A stretch of 42,618 nucleotides of DNA from contig CAYWXG010000018.1 in the NCBI GenBank assembly GCA_964462445.1, positions 1 to 42,618 on the forward strand. Reading direction: 5' to 3'. This DNA comes from JAGBWK01 sp964462445. Its GTDB lineage: Bacteria > Bacteroidota > Bacteroidia > Bacteroidales > Muribaculaceae. The position numbers and the translations under genes are program-made. How positions within the stretch are numbered: the first letter of the stretch is position 1; the number at the start of each line of letters is the position of its first letter. Of this stretch, positions 35,338-42,618 are shown in pieces. The notes below the pieces were generated by a model that saw only the letters and a list, made by a program, of their open reading frames with translations, was not told the origin of the DNA and did not search any database.

Positions 35338-35952
35338 ATGACATTTGCTGAAAATTGCAATGCGGTGTTTGACCGCTCAACGTCGGATTATCACATTAAC
35401 GATGATGTGGACTTCGTTGTGGAGAATCCCTATTCGCCCGACACCATAGACCATGTACTTTATGCTAAGAACTGGATTGATGCAGTGCAATGGCACCTTG
35501 AAGATATAATCCGTGACCCCAATATCGACCCCGTAGCTGCGTTGGCTCTAAAACGTCGTATCGACCGTTCGAACCAAGACCGCACTGACATGGTTGAAGA
35601 GATAGATACATATTTTCGTGGACAATATGCCGATGTAAAGGTTGCAACTGATGCAACGATTAATACTGAAAGTCCGGCATGGGCTCTCGACCGATTGTCT
35701 ATTCTTGCTCTCAAGATATATCATATGCGGGCAGAAGTGGAACGTACTGATGCTTCTGAGGAGCATATAGCTCGTTGCCAAGCAAAACTCAATGTGCTGT
35801 TGGAACAGCGTGTTGACCTCACATCGGCTATCGACCAATTGCTTGATGATATCGCTGCCGGCAAGAAATATATGAAGGTGTATCGTCAAATGAAAATGTA
35901 TAACGACCCGGCTACCAACCCGGTACTATATGGCAAAGGGGACAAAAAATAA
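35338..35952 (+). CDS. DUF4254 domain-containing protein
   Basis: A 204-residue, charged and probably mostly helical cytoplasmic protein. It matches DUF4254, a Bacteroidetes family of unknown function. Visible features are LYAKNWIDAVQWHLEDIIRD near residue 41, a central LKRRIDRSNQDRTDMVEEID, and DRLSILALKIYHMRAEVERT. No signal peptide or membrane segment is seen. Its 3' end overlaps the following glycosyltransferase by 23 bases, so the two are probably made together. I infer a role connected with LPS or glycan assembly from this linkage only. Confidence 0.88.
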   Translation: MTFAENCNAVFDRSTSDYHINDDVDFVVENPYSPDTIDHVLYAKNWIDAVQWHLEDIIRDPNIDPVAALALKRRIDRSNQDRTDMVEEIDTYFRGQYADVKVATDATINTESPAWALDRLSILALKIYHMRAEVERTDASEEHIARCQAKLNVLLEQRVDLTSAIDQLLDDIAAGKKYMKVYRQMKMYNDPATNPVLYGKGDKK

Positions 35953-37030
35953 ATCGCATAAGCCATCGAATGTATTGGTGGTGAGATTTTCAGCCATTGG
36001 CGATGTTGCAATGACTGTACCTTCGCTCTATGGCGCTTGTCATGCTCACCCCGATGTCAGGTTTGTGTTTGTCACACGTGCCTCAATGGCATCAATATTT
36101 CTTAATGCTCCTGATAATCTTGTAGTTATAGGTGTTGACCTCAAAAACGATTATAAAGGATTAAAGGGGATACGTCGGCTATTTAATGAGCTTCGTTCAA
36201 AATATAAAATTGATGCTGTAGTAGATTTGCACGACGTAATCCGTACGAAATTCTTACGCTTGCTCGCTCGACTAAAAGGTTTGAAGGTGAGTAGAATTCA
36301 TAAAGGGCGTAAGGGTAAACATGCATTGACGCGAAAAAACAATAAAGTTATGTTGCCATTGGAGACGTCGCGTTCGCGCTATCGTGCTACATTCGCTCGT
36401 CTTGACTTGGCTCCCGACGAATCGTTTGTCGGATTGTTTAGTAATGGAAAAGCATCGCCCGATAAATACGCGGCTATCACGACAGAGCGAGGTGATGGAG
36501 AAATGTGGGTCGGAATAGCCCCATTTGCCAAACATCAAGGTAAAATATATCCTGTCGAATTGATGGAGGTGGTAGTGGCAAAATTGAGTGAGACTAAAGG
36601 GATGCGCATATTTCTTTTTGGAGGAGGTGATTATGAACGACGGGTATTTGCTCAATGGCAACAGAATTATCCCGGTGTCAAGTCGTTGGCTGAAGGGAAA
36701 TATGGATTTGGTACCGAATTAGCCTTATTGAGCAACCTCGATTGCATGGTTTCAATGGATTCTGCCAACATGCATTTGGCATCATTGGTTGATATCCCGG
36801 TAATCAGTATCTGGGGTGCAACTCATCCATATTGCGGATTTAAAGGATGGCGGCAAGCTGATGAAAATATTATACAATTGCCGTTGACGTGTCGTCCCTG
36901 TTCGGTGTTTGGGGATCGTCCTTGTTTGAGAGGCGACTACTTGTGTCTTAATGGTATAAAACCGGCAGTAGTGATTGAAAAAATTTATTCTATTTTAGGT
37001 TTGGCTAATGAAGATGATGTCGTGCAATAG
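35930..37030 (+). CDS. Glycosyltransferase family 9 (heptosyltransferase-like)
   Basis: A 366-residue GT-B enzyme of the LPS heptosyltransferase family. The N-terminal domain starts VLVVRFSAIGDVAMTVPSLY, typical of RfaC/RfaF-type proteins. The C-terminal domain has IAPFAKHQGKIYP and the nucleotide-sugar site VSMDSANMHLASLVDIPVISIWGATHP with the family's DS..MHLA..... pattern. A cysteine-containing tail (CRPCSVFGDRPCLRGDYLC) is common in Bacteroidetes members. It probably adds a heptose or other sugar to the LPS core at the inner membrane. It starts within the DUF4254 gene. Confidence 0.9.
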   Translation: MAKGTKNKSHKPSNVLVVRFSAIGDVAMTVPSLYGACHAHPDVRFVFVTRASMASIFLNAPDNLVVIGVDLKNDYKGLKGIRRLFNELRSKYKIDAVVDLHDVIRTKFLRLLARLKGLKVSRIHKGRKGKHALTRKNNKVMLPLETSRSRYRATFARLDLAPDESFVGLFSNGKASPDKYAAITTERGDGEMWVGIAPFAKHQGKIYPVELMEVVVAKLSETKGMRIFLFGGGDYERRVFAQWQQNYPGVKSLAEGKYGFGTELALLSNLDCMVSMDSANMHLASLVDIPVISIWGATHPYCGFKGWRQADENIIQLPLTCRPCSVFGDRPCLRGDYLCLNGIKPAVVIEKIYSILGLANEDDVVQ

Positions 37031-37091
37031 TAAATTTGTAGGACAATCTATGTGGCTGTAATCGAAATGGAAACATTTATATATTGTTGAT

Positions 37092-38753
37092 ATGAGAAAA
37101 ATTTATTGTCTGAAATTTGTTGTGCTTGCGGTATTATTTATGCCTCAAATCGGGTTGTGTGATATACCGGCTAATTATTATAAATCAATCAATGGGCTTG
37201 CAGAGAGTAATTTGAAAAATGCGCTCCACTCGTTGATTTATAATCATACACAAGTGAAATCGTATAGCTCATTGCCGGAATATTTCCGCACTACCGACCG
37301 CTTGCCCGGTACAGATTATTGGTGGGATATGTATTCCGATTTGCGAGTGTCAATTTACGGGCAATTTGGCGAATATATGAATCGTGAACATTGTTTCCCG
37401 AAAAGCTGGTGGGGTGGAAGTACATCTATCCCGGCATATGTTGACCTGTTTCACCTTTACCCATCGGAAGCTGATGCAAATCAAGCCAAAAGCAACTATC
37501 CTTTGGGTGAAGTTGTGACCGCAACATTCGACAATGGTGTAGTTAAAGTTGGTTATGCTACTACCGGACAAGGTGGTGGCGCATCGAAAGTGTTCGAACC
37601 CAATGAGGAATATGTTGGCGACTTTGCTCGTACATATTTTTATGTAGTAACGTGCTACCAAAACTTAACGTGGGCTACTAAATACATGTATATGTTGGAG
37701 CAAAATAACTATCCAACTCTCAAACCTTGGGCTATTGATTTGTTATTGAAGTGGCATCGTGCCGACCCTGTCAGCCAAAAAGAGGTTGATCGCAATGAAG
37801 CGGTCTACGGTTTCCAAGGCAATCGTAACCCATTTATTGATCATCCTGAACTTGCGGAGTATATTTGGGGGAATAAGGTTGGGCAAAAATATCAAGAGGG
37901 TAGCTCGCAACCATCGGGAGAGCCTGAATTGACAGCTCCGTTGCAGGATATGTCGCTTGATTTTGAGCAATTAGCAATAGGAAAATCTGAAACACGCTTA
38001 CTTGCATTTATGGGGAATAACCTCACGGGCAAATTGTCGGTTACAATCTCCGGGACTAATAAAGCAATGTTTTCACTTGATACCAAGACGATAGATGCCG
38101 CGTTGGTTAATGCTGATGGTGGCTATTTCCTTCCGGTTAAATATACACCGACCGCGATTGGTTCTCATTCAGCACGTTTGATTATTTCAGATGGTGGTAT
38201 GACAGGCTCGCGTGGAATAGGATTGTATGGAGAATGTCTTGAAGTACCTGTGCTTACAGCGCCTGTGGCTACAGCTCCTTCAGATTTGACCGATGATAGC
38301 TATGTCGCAAATTGGAATGTGCCGGCAGAAACGGTTGATTATTATATTGTTACTCGCACACGATACTTTAACGGAGATGCTTCTTCGGAGGAAATAATTG
38401 CAGAAGAAAATAGCTTGCTTATAGAGGACTTTTCGTTATCAACAACGGAGAGCTACAACGTGCGTTCTGTTCGTCTGGGTTATGAATCTCCGGTGTCGAA
38501 TGAGGTATTTGTCTATCATTCAGGTATTGAGGGGGTGGAAATGGATTCGCCACTCGGATATGCATATTGGCCGAGAGGTGTTCGTATTGTATGTGGAGAA
38601 CCCCACTATAATCTCGTAGTTTACGATATTGCAGGACGTAGTGTGACGACCCGTGGTGAAGTGAATAATAATGATATTATCGAACTTCCATATGGCGTGT
38701 ATTTTATAACCACAGATAATTGTCATACGCCATTACGGGTGATAATCAGATAA
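37092..38753 (+). CDS. Secreted endonuclease I family protein with a probable type IX sorting domain
   Basis: A 553-residue exported nuclease. A signal peptide (about 1-23, LKFVVLAVLFMPQIGLC) precedes an endonuclease I (NucM-type) domain. Its His-metal motif is NREHCFPKSWW (H100), with DLFHLYPSEADANQAKSNYPLGEV supplying the conserved Asn (N130) and the SNYPxGEV signature. After about residue 280 comes an Ig-like/choice-of-anchor region, then a fibronectin III-like segment (about 390-470). The last 75 residues (YAYWPRGVRIV, LVVYDIAGRSV, LPYGVYFITTDN) look like a type A sorting domain of the type IX secretion system. Expected to be non-specific nuclease activity on or outside the cell surface, perhaps for nucleotide scavenging. 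Confidence 0.88.
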   Translation: MRKIYCLKFVVLAVLFMPQIGLCDIPANYYKSINGLAESNLKNALHSLIYNHTQVKSYSSLPEYFRTTDRLPGTDYWWDMYSDLRVSIYGQFGEYMNREHCFPKSWWGGSTSIPAYVDLFHLYPSEADANQAKSNYPLGEVVTATFDNGVVKVGYATTGQGGGASKVFEPNEEYVGDFARTYFYVVTCYQNLTWATKYMYMLEQNNYPTLKPWAIDLLLKWHRADPVSQKEVDRNEAVYGFQGNRNPFIDHPELAEYIWGNKVGQKYQEGSSQPSGEPELTAPLQDMSLDFEQLAIGKSETRLLAFMGNNLTGKLSVTISGTNKAMFSLDTKTIDAALVNADGGYFLPVKYTPTAIGSHSARLIISDGGMTGSRGIGLYGECLEVPVLTAPVATAPSDLTDDSYVANWNVPAETVDYYIVTRTRYFNGDASSEEIIAEENSLLIEDFSLSTTESYNVRSVRLGYESPVSNEVFVYHSGIEGVEMDSPLGYAYWPRGVRIVCGEPHYNLVVYDIAGRSVTTRGEVNNNDIIELPYGVYFITTDNCHTPLRVIIR

Positions 38754-38765
38754 TTAAGCCGTGGA

Positions 38766-39293
38766 ATGAAGAAAAAAACTATTTGGGATTTAAACCGCAT
38801 TTCAGTTGAGGATTATCGCACTTCGGAAAAGATACCATTGACTGTGGTGCTTGACAATGTACGTTCACTAAATAATATAGGTTCAATTTTTCGCACGTCG
38901 GATGCATTTGCCGTAGAGCAGATTTTCTTATGTGGAATTACGGCGACACCTCCGTCTGCAGAAATTCATAAGACTGCACTTGGGGCGGAGGATTCTGTGA
39001 AGTGGACATATTTTAAAAATACGGTCGATGCAGTCGCTCGTCTCAAGAGTGAAGGTTACATGGTGTGTGCATTGGAGCAGGTAGAGGGGAGTGTCTCGCT
39101 TGAAGAGTATACCTTGGACCGAACGCGCAAATATGCGTTTATTGCCGGGAATGAGGTTGATGGCGTAGCGCAAGATGTTGTTAATCAGTGTGATGTATCG
39201 CTTGAGATTCCGCAAATTGGCACAAAACATTCTCTTAATGTTGCAGTATCAACAGCGCTTACAATATGGCATTTTTTCTTGTCGTTACGTTGA
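38766..39293 (+). CDS. TrmH/SpoU family RNA 2'-O-methyltransferase
   Basis: A 175-residue SPOUT-class methyltransferase with all three motifs: NVRSLNNIGSIFRTSDAF (motif 1), FIAGNEVDGV (motif 2) and LEIPQIGTKHSLNVAVSTAL (motif 3, the knotted SAM site). It lacks the extra N-terminal RNA-binding domain found in larger TrmH or RlmB proteins, so it is the minimal form. Whether the target is tRNA or rRNA cannot be told. It starts 12 bases after the endonuclease gene and ends at a strong hairpin between convergent genes. Confidence 0.93.
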   Translation: MKKKTIWDLNRISVEDYRTSEKIPLTVVLDNVRSLNNIGSIFRTSDAFAVEQIFLCGITATPPSAEIHKTALGAEDSVKWTYFKNTVDAVARLKSEGYMVCALEQVEGSVSLEEYTLDRTRKYAFIAGNEVDGVAQDVVNQCDVSLEIPQIGTKHSLNVAVSTALTIWHFFLSLR

Positions 39294-39300
39294 AATAATT

Positions 39301-39345
39301 AATAAAGTAGCACCCCTCAAAATTTTCGGGGGTTGCTACTTTATT
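39301..39345. terminator. Bidirectional terminator between convergent genes
   Basis: An 11-base perfect outer stem (AATAAAGTAGC at 39301-39311, its complement at 39335-39345) continues into a CCCC/GGGG inner stem with a bulge. The outer A/T pairs give T-rich flanks on both strands, suited to ending transcription from either side. Confidence 0.85.
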
Positions 39346-39369
39346 GAATGAGTGTGATGGTAGTAATGA

Positions 39370-40131
39370 TTATTTCTTACCAATAAGTCGTTTCCAACGG
39401 CGGTGACGGCGTTTTGTCGCCAAATATTTTTTTAAAGAATTGAGAGCTTCGGCTACAATGATGTCGGAATCTTCTCCAGATGCGCTGGCATAGGCTATGG
39501 CCAAACGGCGTGTGTCCTCAGGGTCAAGCGAAATACTTCGAAACATCGACATCAATGTTTTGCGATTGGTAACATTGAACTTCATGCGGTTGATATCAAC
39601 AAGATAGAAACGATATCTGCTCCCTTCAAGTCTATCAACGAGAATGTTCCCCGGCGAAAAATCACGATGATAAATACCGGCTTTGTGGAGAGATAATAAA
39701 TATGCTCCCATAGCTTCGATAAGAGCATCGGAGTCGGACTGTTTTCCCCAGTCTCTCACGTTGGGAAGGTCGAGGTATTCACATATATAATAAGATTCGC
39801 AAAGTTTCAATCCTTTGCGTTGTTCGCTCCATGCAATAGGACGTGGAGTTAGAAAGCCACGGGATAGAAGCTGCCTGGCATTCTCAAAGGACCGACGTGC
39901 TTTGCTATGTCGGAAGGTCGTATATATATATGAGTTGGGAAATTTAGCATTCCTAAAATGCTTTACACACAGCCTACTCCCATCACTGCATGTTATTTCG
40001 TAGAGAGTGTTGCGTGCGCCGCGGTATATCTGTCGCCCTTCGTTGCTGATTCCGAGCCGGAATATATCAGAGCACCGAGATGTGATAACCTGATTGTCGG
40101 TAGAAATATTATAGATTAGTCGTGGTTTCAT
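39370..40131 (-). CDS. Lipopolysaccharide kinase, Kdo/WaaP (InaA) family
   Basis: A 253-residue protein-kinase-like enzyme that would phosphorylate a Kdo or core sugar of LPS. It has the ATP-lysine (LCVKHF, K57), the catalytic loop HRDFSPGNILV (H155, D157, N162) and the metal aspartate in LVDINRM (D179). The C-terminus is strongly basic (KRRHRRWKRLIGKK), consistent with membrane association. It is last in the three-gene glycan operon, 11 bases after the preceding glycosyltransferase gene. The acceptor is inferred from the family. Confidence 0.87.
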   Translation of the reverse strand: MKPRLIYNISTDNQVITSRCSDIFRLGISNEGRQIYRGARNTLYEITCSDGSRLCVKHFRNAKFPNSYIYTTFRHSKARRSFENARQLLSRGFLTPRPIAWSEQRKGLKLCESYYICEYLDLPNVRDWGKQSDSDALIEAMGAYLLSLHKAGIYHRDFSPGNILVDRLEGSRYRFYLVDINRMKFNVTNRKTLMSMFRSISLDPEDTRRLAIAYASASGEDSDIIVAEALNSLKKYLATKRRHRRWKRLIGKK

Positions 40132-40142
40132 TGCACGATGTC

Positions 40143-41198
40143 TTACTTTGATTTTATGCTTGAAGCCTTACCTTCTAAATGTGCAATAGCTTCGGCTGCA
40201 GCCTTGCGGAAAAATTTGCCTGATGCTATTTCAGTGGCAATTTTGTCAACATTCTTACGCATTTTATCGTATTCTTCCGTAGTGATGGATTTAACCCGAG
40301 AGTTGATTTCATCGAGAGTTTCGACTGTGAAGCCTATGCCATTTGAGGTTATGAACTCTGCCATAGCGGCTCCACTCCATATTATAATAGGAAGTCGGGC
40401 ACGCAGATATAGCGACACTTTGTGAGGAGTGTTTAATGCAAGATAGCTACCGAAATCGCCCTCGCAACTGGAGAGGGAATGTCCGTCCCATACGAGTCCG
40501 TAATCGCTTGTCATGCCGACAATGATATTTTCCGCTGCCACGAAGCCGTGGTTGAAGAATTTTTTGGGAGCCGCCACTTCGTCCATGCGAAATCCGGAGC
40601 CATATATATCGACAACATAATCTCGTATTACATTGCCCCATTCCCAAAGAAATGCATTTTTGCGTCGGTTGACAGAACCGGCATACGCCACTCGAATTTC
40701 ACCCTCTTTAATGCGTGAGGGGATGGGATTTGTGATGGTGAGATAATCCCAAGCATCGAGACTTCCCATTGGTTTGTTGAGCCCTTCGCTAAGTAGGTGT
40801 TCGGCCATTACGCGGTTAGTAGCTATGATATAGTCGGCATTGCCAAGTCTTCGGAGTTCTTTTTCTACGGTAAGAGCTTTACGTCGGAAACTGCCGAGGT
40901 CGTGGATCAGTGCTACAACTTTGGCTCCGCGAAGATGTGCCACTTTGCATATAAAGGTGAAATATTTCTTTAAAGGATATTGCAAGAACAGAATGTCTCC
41001 ACGTCGCAACTTTGTAGTAGCTTTGGCTATTCCTATCAAGTTAAATAAGAAGTGTGCCACTTTTGATGGGTGTTCGGTTCTGTTCAATCCGATGTTGTGG
41101 AAACCTTCCTCGCGCATAATTTGCTCAACGTCACTCTTTGCCTTATTGCCGGCACTCGTGTGGTTGCGGTAGTTGTGTGAGATGTATTTATAGCTCAT
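40143..41198 (-). CDS. Glycosyltransferase, Gtf3/galactofuranosyltransferase-like
   Basis: A GT-B-like glycosyltransferase of 351 residues from the ATG at 41198 (MSYKYISHNYRNHTSAGNKA). Features are RGDILFLQYPLKKYF, VVALIHDLGSFR, the hinge region VAYAGSVNRRKNAFLW, and the nucleotide-sugar part YGLVWDGHSL, NTPHKVSLYLRARLPIIIWS and AMAEFITSNGIGFTV. These resemble bacterial Gtf3 and beta-1,6-galactofuranosyltransferases. The frame stays open upstream to 41456, but that part runs antiparallel to nothing conserved and overlaps the previous gene by about 250 bases, so I reject it. Substrate unknown; probably cell-surface polysaccharide or LPS. Confidence 0.82.
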   Translation of the reverse strand: MSYKYISHNYRNHTSAGNKAKSDVEQIMREEGFHNIGLNRTEHPSKVAHFLFNLIGIAKATTKLRRGDILFLQYPLKKYFTFICKVAHLRGAKVVALIHDLGSFRRKALTVEKELRRLGNADYIIATNRVMAEHLLSEGLNKPMGSLDAWDYLTITNPIPSRIKEGEIRVAYAGSVNRRKNAFLWEWGNVIRDYVVDIYGSGFRMDEVAAPKKFFNHGFVAAENIIVGMTSDYGLVWDGHSLSSCEGDFGSYLALNTPHKVSLYLRARLPIIIWSGAAMAEFITSNGIGFTVETLDEINSRVKSITTEEYDKMRKNVDKIATEIASGKFFRKAAAEAIAHLEGKASSIKSK

Positions 41199-41206
41199 AT
41201 CTACTA

Positions 41207-41947
41207 TTATTTTACTGGTGGAAGTGTTGAAGTTTTGCCAAGATGGGAGATGTTGTATTTCCACACACTCCACAGATGTTTCATTTTCAATTCCAAGCGT
41301 CGTCCGAATTTGCGTTTGCGCCATGATCCATAGATACGGTGGCGGGCAAATGCGTCGGGGTGGAATTCGATATTGTGATTGCGCGGTGTTACCAAATGTC
41401 CGGGGTAAATTATAGTGTCGTAGTCGAGATGTTGTTCGCAATCTTCGGGTTTCCATCCAAAACGTTGGGCTACCTCTTTCATGACGATGGGAGAAATTGT
41501 TTCGTCAAATGTTCCATCGTTTTTTCGGAAGGTTCGTTGATTGTAATATTCAAACATTTCGCGACAAAAGGCATTCCCTTTTTCTCCTGCAAAAAATGCC
41601 GCTTGGAGCTGCAGCATGTCCGCAATGTGTTCGTGGACAGTGAAAAATCCGTGCTCAGGAATATATTTGTCGAAACGTTTTAACATTAATATGTCGGAAT
41701 CCATATATACTCCACCTTCTTTCCATACGGCATAGAAGCGTACGGCATCTGCAGCAAAAGCCCATTTGCGGGCATCGAGAGCTTCGTCTATATATTGGCA
41801 GCCAATGGCTCGTGCATCGCGGGCATTCCATAATCTAATTTCATAGTCGGGTAGAATTTTACTCCAACTTTCGAGACATATTTTAATCTCAACAGGGAAA
41901 TTGCCTCCGCCAAACCAGCATAAATGTATTTTTTTAGGTATCATCAT
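41207..41947 (-). CDS. Glycosyltransferase family 32-like (DXD sugar-binding)
   Basis: A 246-residue GT-A enzyme. It begins PKKIHLCWFGGGNFP and has the GT32 pattern FAADAVRFYAVWKEGGVYMDSDI, where D83-S84-D85 is the metal-binding DXD. Such enzymes add mannose, galactose or related sugars to capsule or LPS. Two adjacent ATG codons (41947, 41944) could start it. It heads the operon and is followed after eight bases by the Gtf3-like gene. A full-consensus promoter lies just upstream. Confidence 0.87.
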   Translation of the reverse strand: MMIPKKIHLCWFGGGNFPVEIKICLESWSKILPDYEIRLWNARDARAIGCQYIDEALDARKWAFAADAVRFYAVWKEGGVYMDSDILMLKRFDKYIPEHGFFTVHEHIADMLQLQAAFFAGEKGNAFCREMFEYYNQRTFRKNDGTFDETISPIVMKEVAQRFGWKPEDCEQHLDYDTIIYPGHLVTPRNHNIEFHPDAFARHRIYGSWRKRKFGRRLELKMKHLWSVWKYNISHLGKTSTLPPVK

Positions 41948-41966
41948 TTAAGATTATTATACAATG

Positions 41967-41997
41967 CAAAAATACTAACATTATCTAACATGGCAAA
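41967..41997 (-). promoter_or_regulatory. Promoter of the glycan operon
   Basis: On the minus strand, TTTG (41997-41994), exactly 19 bases, then TATTTTTG (41974-41967). The start codon is only about 20 bases past the -7 element, so the leader is very short. Confidence 0.85.
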
Positions 41998-42244
41998 ATA
42001 GAATATTGTGTTTCATGGCATTGTAATATGAAATAAGTGAAGTTAATTCGAGTAATTGAGATTTGTTGCTTGAGATAAGTGTAACGTAAGATAAAGTGGT
42101 ATATTTAATAAATATTTGAGGGTGTTTTGAGGTTGTGGTGGGTAGCTGTAAAAAATAGATTAATTATAAAGTGCAGAGATATAGTGTGTTAGGGTCGATA
42201 TGTACATGGGGATTATTAATTTTTTTAATTTTATTGTCAAAATA
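41998..42244. other. AT-rich region upstream of the rRNA promoters
   Basis: No gene is seen. A dense A/T tract at about 42214-42237, just upstream of the first rRNA promoter, is in the position of an UP element. Confidence 0.5.
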
Positions 42245-42276
42245 TTTGTGAGATTCAAAAATTCTCCCTACCTTTG
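42245..42276 (+). promoter_or_regulatory. rRNA operon promoter P1
   Basis: TTTG (42245-42248), 20 bases, then TACCTTTG (42269-42276), with an A/T-rich tract directly upstream. It lies about 325 bases before the 16S gene. Confidence 0.85.
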
Positions 42277-42365
42277 CACTCGCTTTACGGGAATAGCGAT
42301 TCCCTGAGACATCAATCAAGGTTGAGAGATGTTGAAGCGAAAAAATAAAAAAAGTTTGGCAAAAA

Positions 42366-42397
42366 TTTGGTAGTTCAAAAAACTTGCCGTAACTTTG
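42366..42397 (+). promoter_or_regulatory. rRNA operon promoter P2
   Basis: TTTG (42366-42369), 20 bases, then TAACTTTG (42390-42397), the same geometry as P1, 121 bases downstream of it. It lies about 205 bases before the 16S gene. Confidence 0.85.
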
Positions 42398-42486
42398 CAA
42401 AGATTTCCGCTTGCAATGCGGGATTCGCAAGAATAGAACATTGAAAGATTTACAATAGACAATAGTAAGTACAAGAGCTATTATGA

Positions 42487-42552
42487 GTTGTCTCAAAACG
42501 AGACAACGTCAATTCCTGAAAACCCTCTCTAATAGAGAGTGAGATTAATCTC
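42487..42552 (+). other. Structured rRNA leader
   Basis: Three consecutive inverted repeats are present: GTTGTCTC/GAGACAAC (42487-42494 and 42500-42507), CTCTCT/AGAGAG (42525-42530 and 42534-42539), and the palindrome GAGATTAATCTC (42541-42552). They probably fold in the pre-rRNA leader and may contribute to processing or antitermination. Confidence 0.55.
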
Positions 42553-42601
42553 AATTGTATTGTTTGCCTTTTTAGAAGAAAAAAATAAAAAAGAAATAAC
42601 A

Positions 42602-42618
42602 ACAACGAAGAGTTTGAT
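42602..42618 (+). rRNA. rrs: 16S ribosomal RNA, first bases only
   Basis: The window ends in GAAGAGTTTGAT, the near-universal start of bacterial 16S rRNA (AGAGTTTGATC...). The mature 5' end is placed by analogy a few bases before it; the gene continues beyond the window. Confidence 0.9.

Noticed and set aside
37031..37038. TAAATTTG as a promoter for the endonuclease gene
   Set aside because: No -33 element lies at a suitable distance; the nearest TTTG is 27 bases away, so it may be chance in AT-rich DNA.
41199..41456. N-terminal extension of the Gtf3-like glycosyltransferase
   Set aside because: It would overlap almost all of the 3' part of the GT32 gene, and the peptide (Arg/Pro-rich) is unlike the family; the ATG at 41198 fits.
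42164..42496. 110-codon minus-strand frame near the right end
   Set aside because: It overlaps both rRNA promoters and the leader and has no recognisable protein features.
1..42618. CRISPR array or tRNA genes
   Set aside because: I saw no regularly spaced short repeats and no cloverleaf-like sequences in the gaps between genes.

Overview
The window looks like chromosome from a member of the order Bacteroidales, with Muribaculaceae as a reasonable but unproven family guess. Three things point there. Promoters fit the Bacteroidetes form (TTTG, about 19-20 bases, TAnnTTTG). The gene content is typical: GldD/GldE, the ftsI-to-ftsZ division cluster in Bacteroidetes order, DUF3467, DUF4254, WbqC, and a probable type IX secretion sorting domain. 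The last 17 bases are the start of a 16S rRNA gene. I see no tRNA, CRISPR array, transposase or integrase.

Layout. (1) 141-10,000, minus strand, housekeeping: a carboxynorspermidine/saccharopine dehydrogenase-like enzyme, cysS, a DUF3467 protein, a malic enzyme-phosphotransacetylase fusion, a tightly coupled gldE-gldD-phosphopantetheinyl transferase operon, and a lipoprotein glycoside hydrolase. (2) 10,226-13,037, plus strand: dapB-lepB-wbqC behind a well-formed promoter. (3) 13,039-18,031: an accessory Rhs island. (4) 18,167-33,489, minus strand: a complete run rsmH-ftsL-ftsI-murE-mraY-murD-ftsW-murG-murC-ftsQ-ftsA-ftsZ, without mraZ at its head. (5) 33,841-39,293, plus strand: a MATE transporter, a DUF4254-glycosyltransferase 9 pair, a secreted endonuclease I and a SpoU-type methylase. 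(6) 39,370-41,947, minus strand: a three-gene glycan/LPS operon. (7) 42,245-42,618: two tandem rRNA promoters, a structured leader and the 16S start.

The most interesting part is the Rhs island. It holds two Rhs C-terminal fragments sharing a near-identical core of about 569 bp (one mismatch). Each switches at the DPxG boundary to an unrelated AT-rich tip, and each tip has an HExxxH motif (HEWFTH and HEGYGH). Each tip gene overlaps a small gene for a protein with a signal peptide, the arrangement expected of a toxin-immunity pair acting in the periplasm. The island is bracketed by a perfect 21-bp direct repeat that copies the last codons and stop of wbqC, which suggests integration at the 3' end of that gene. 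Neither Rhs copy has a full N-terminal part. A frameshifted signal-peptide-like stretch just before copy A may be what remains of a longer gene. I read the locus as an alternating or archived effector/immunity cassette system with putative metallopeptidase tips; that function is inference.
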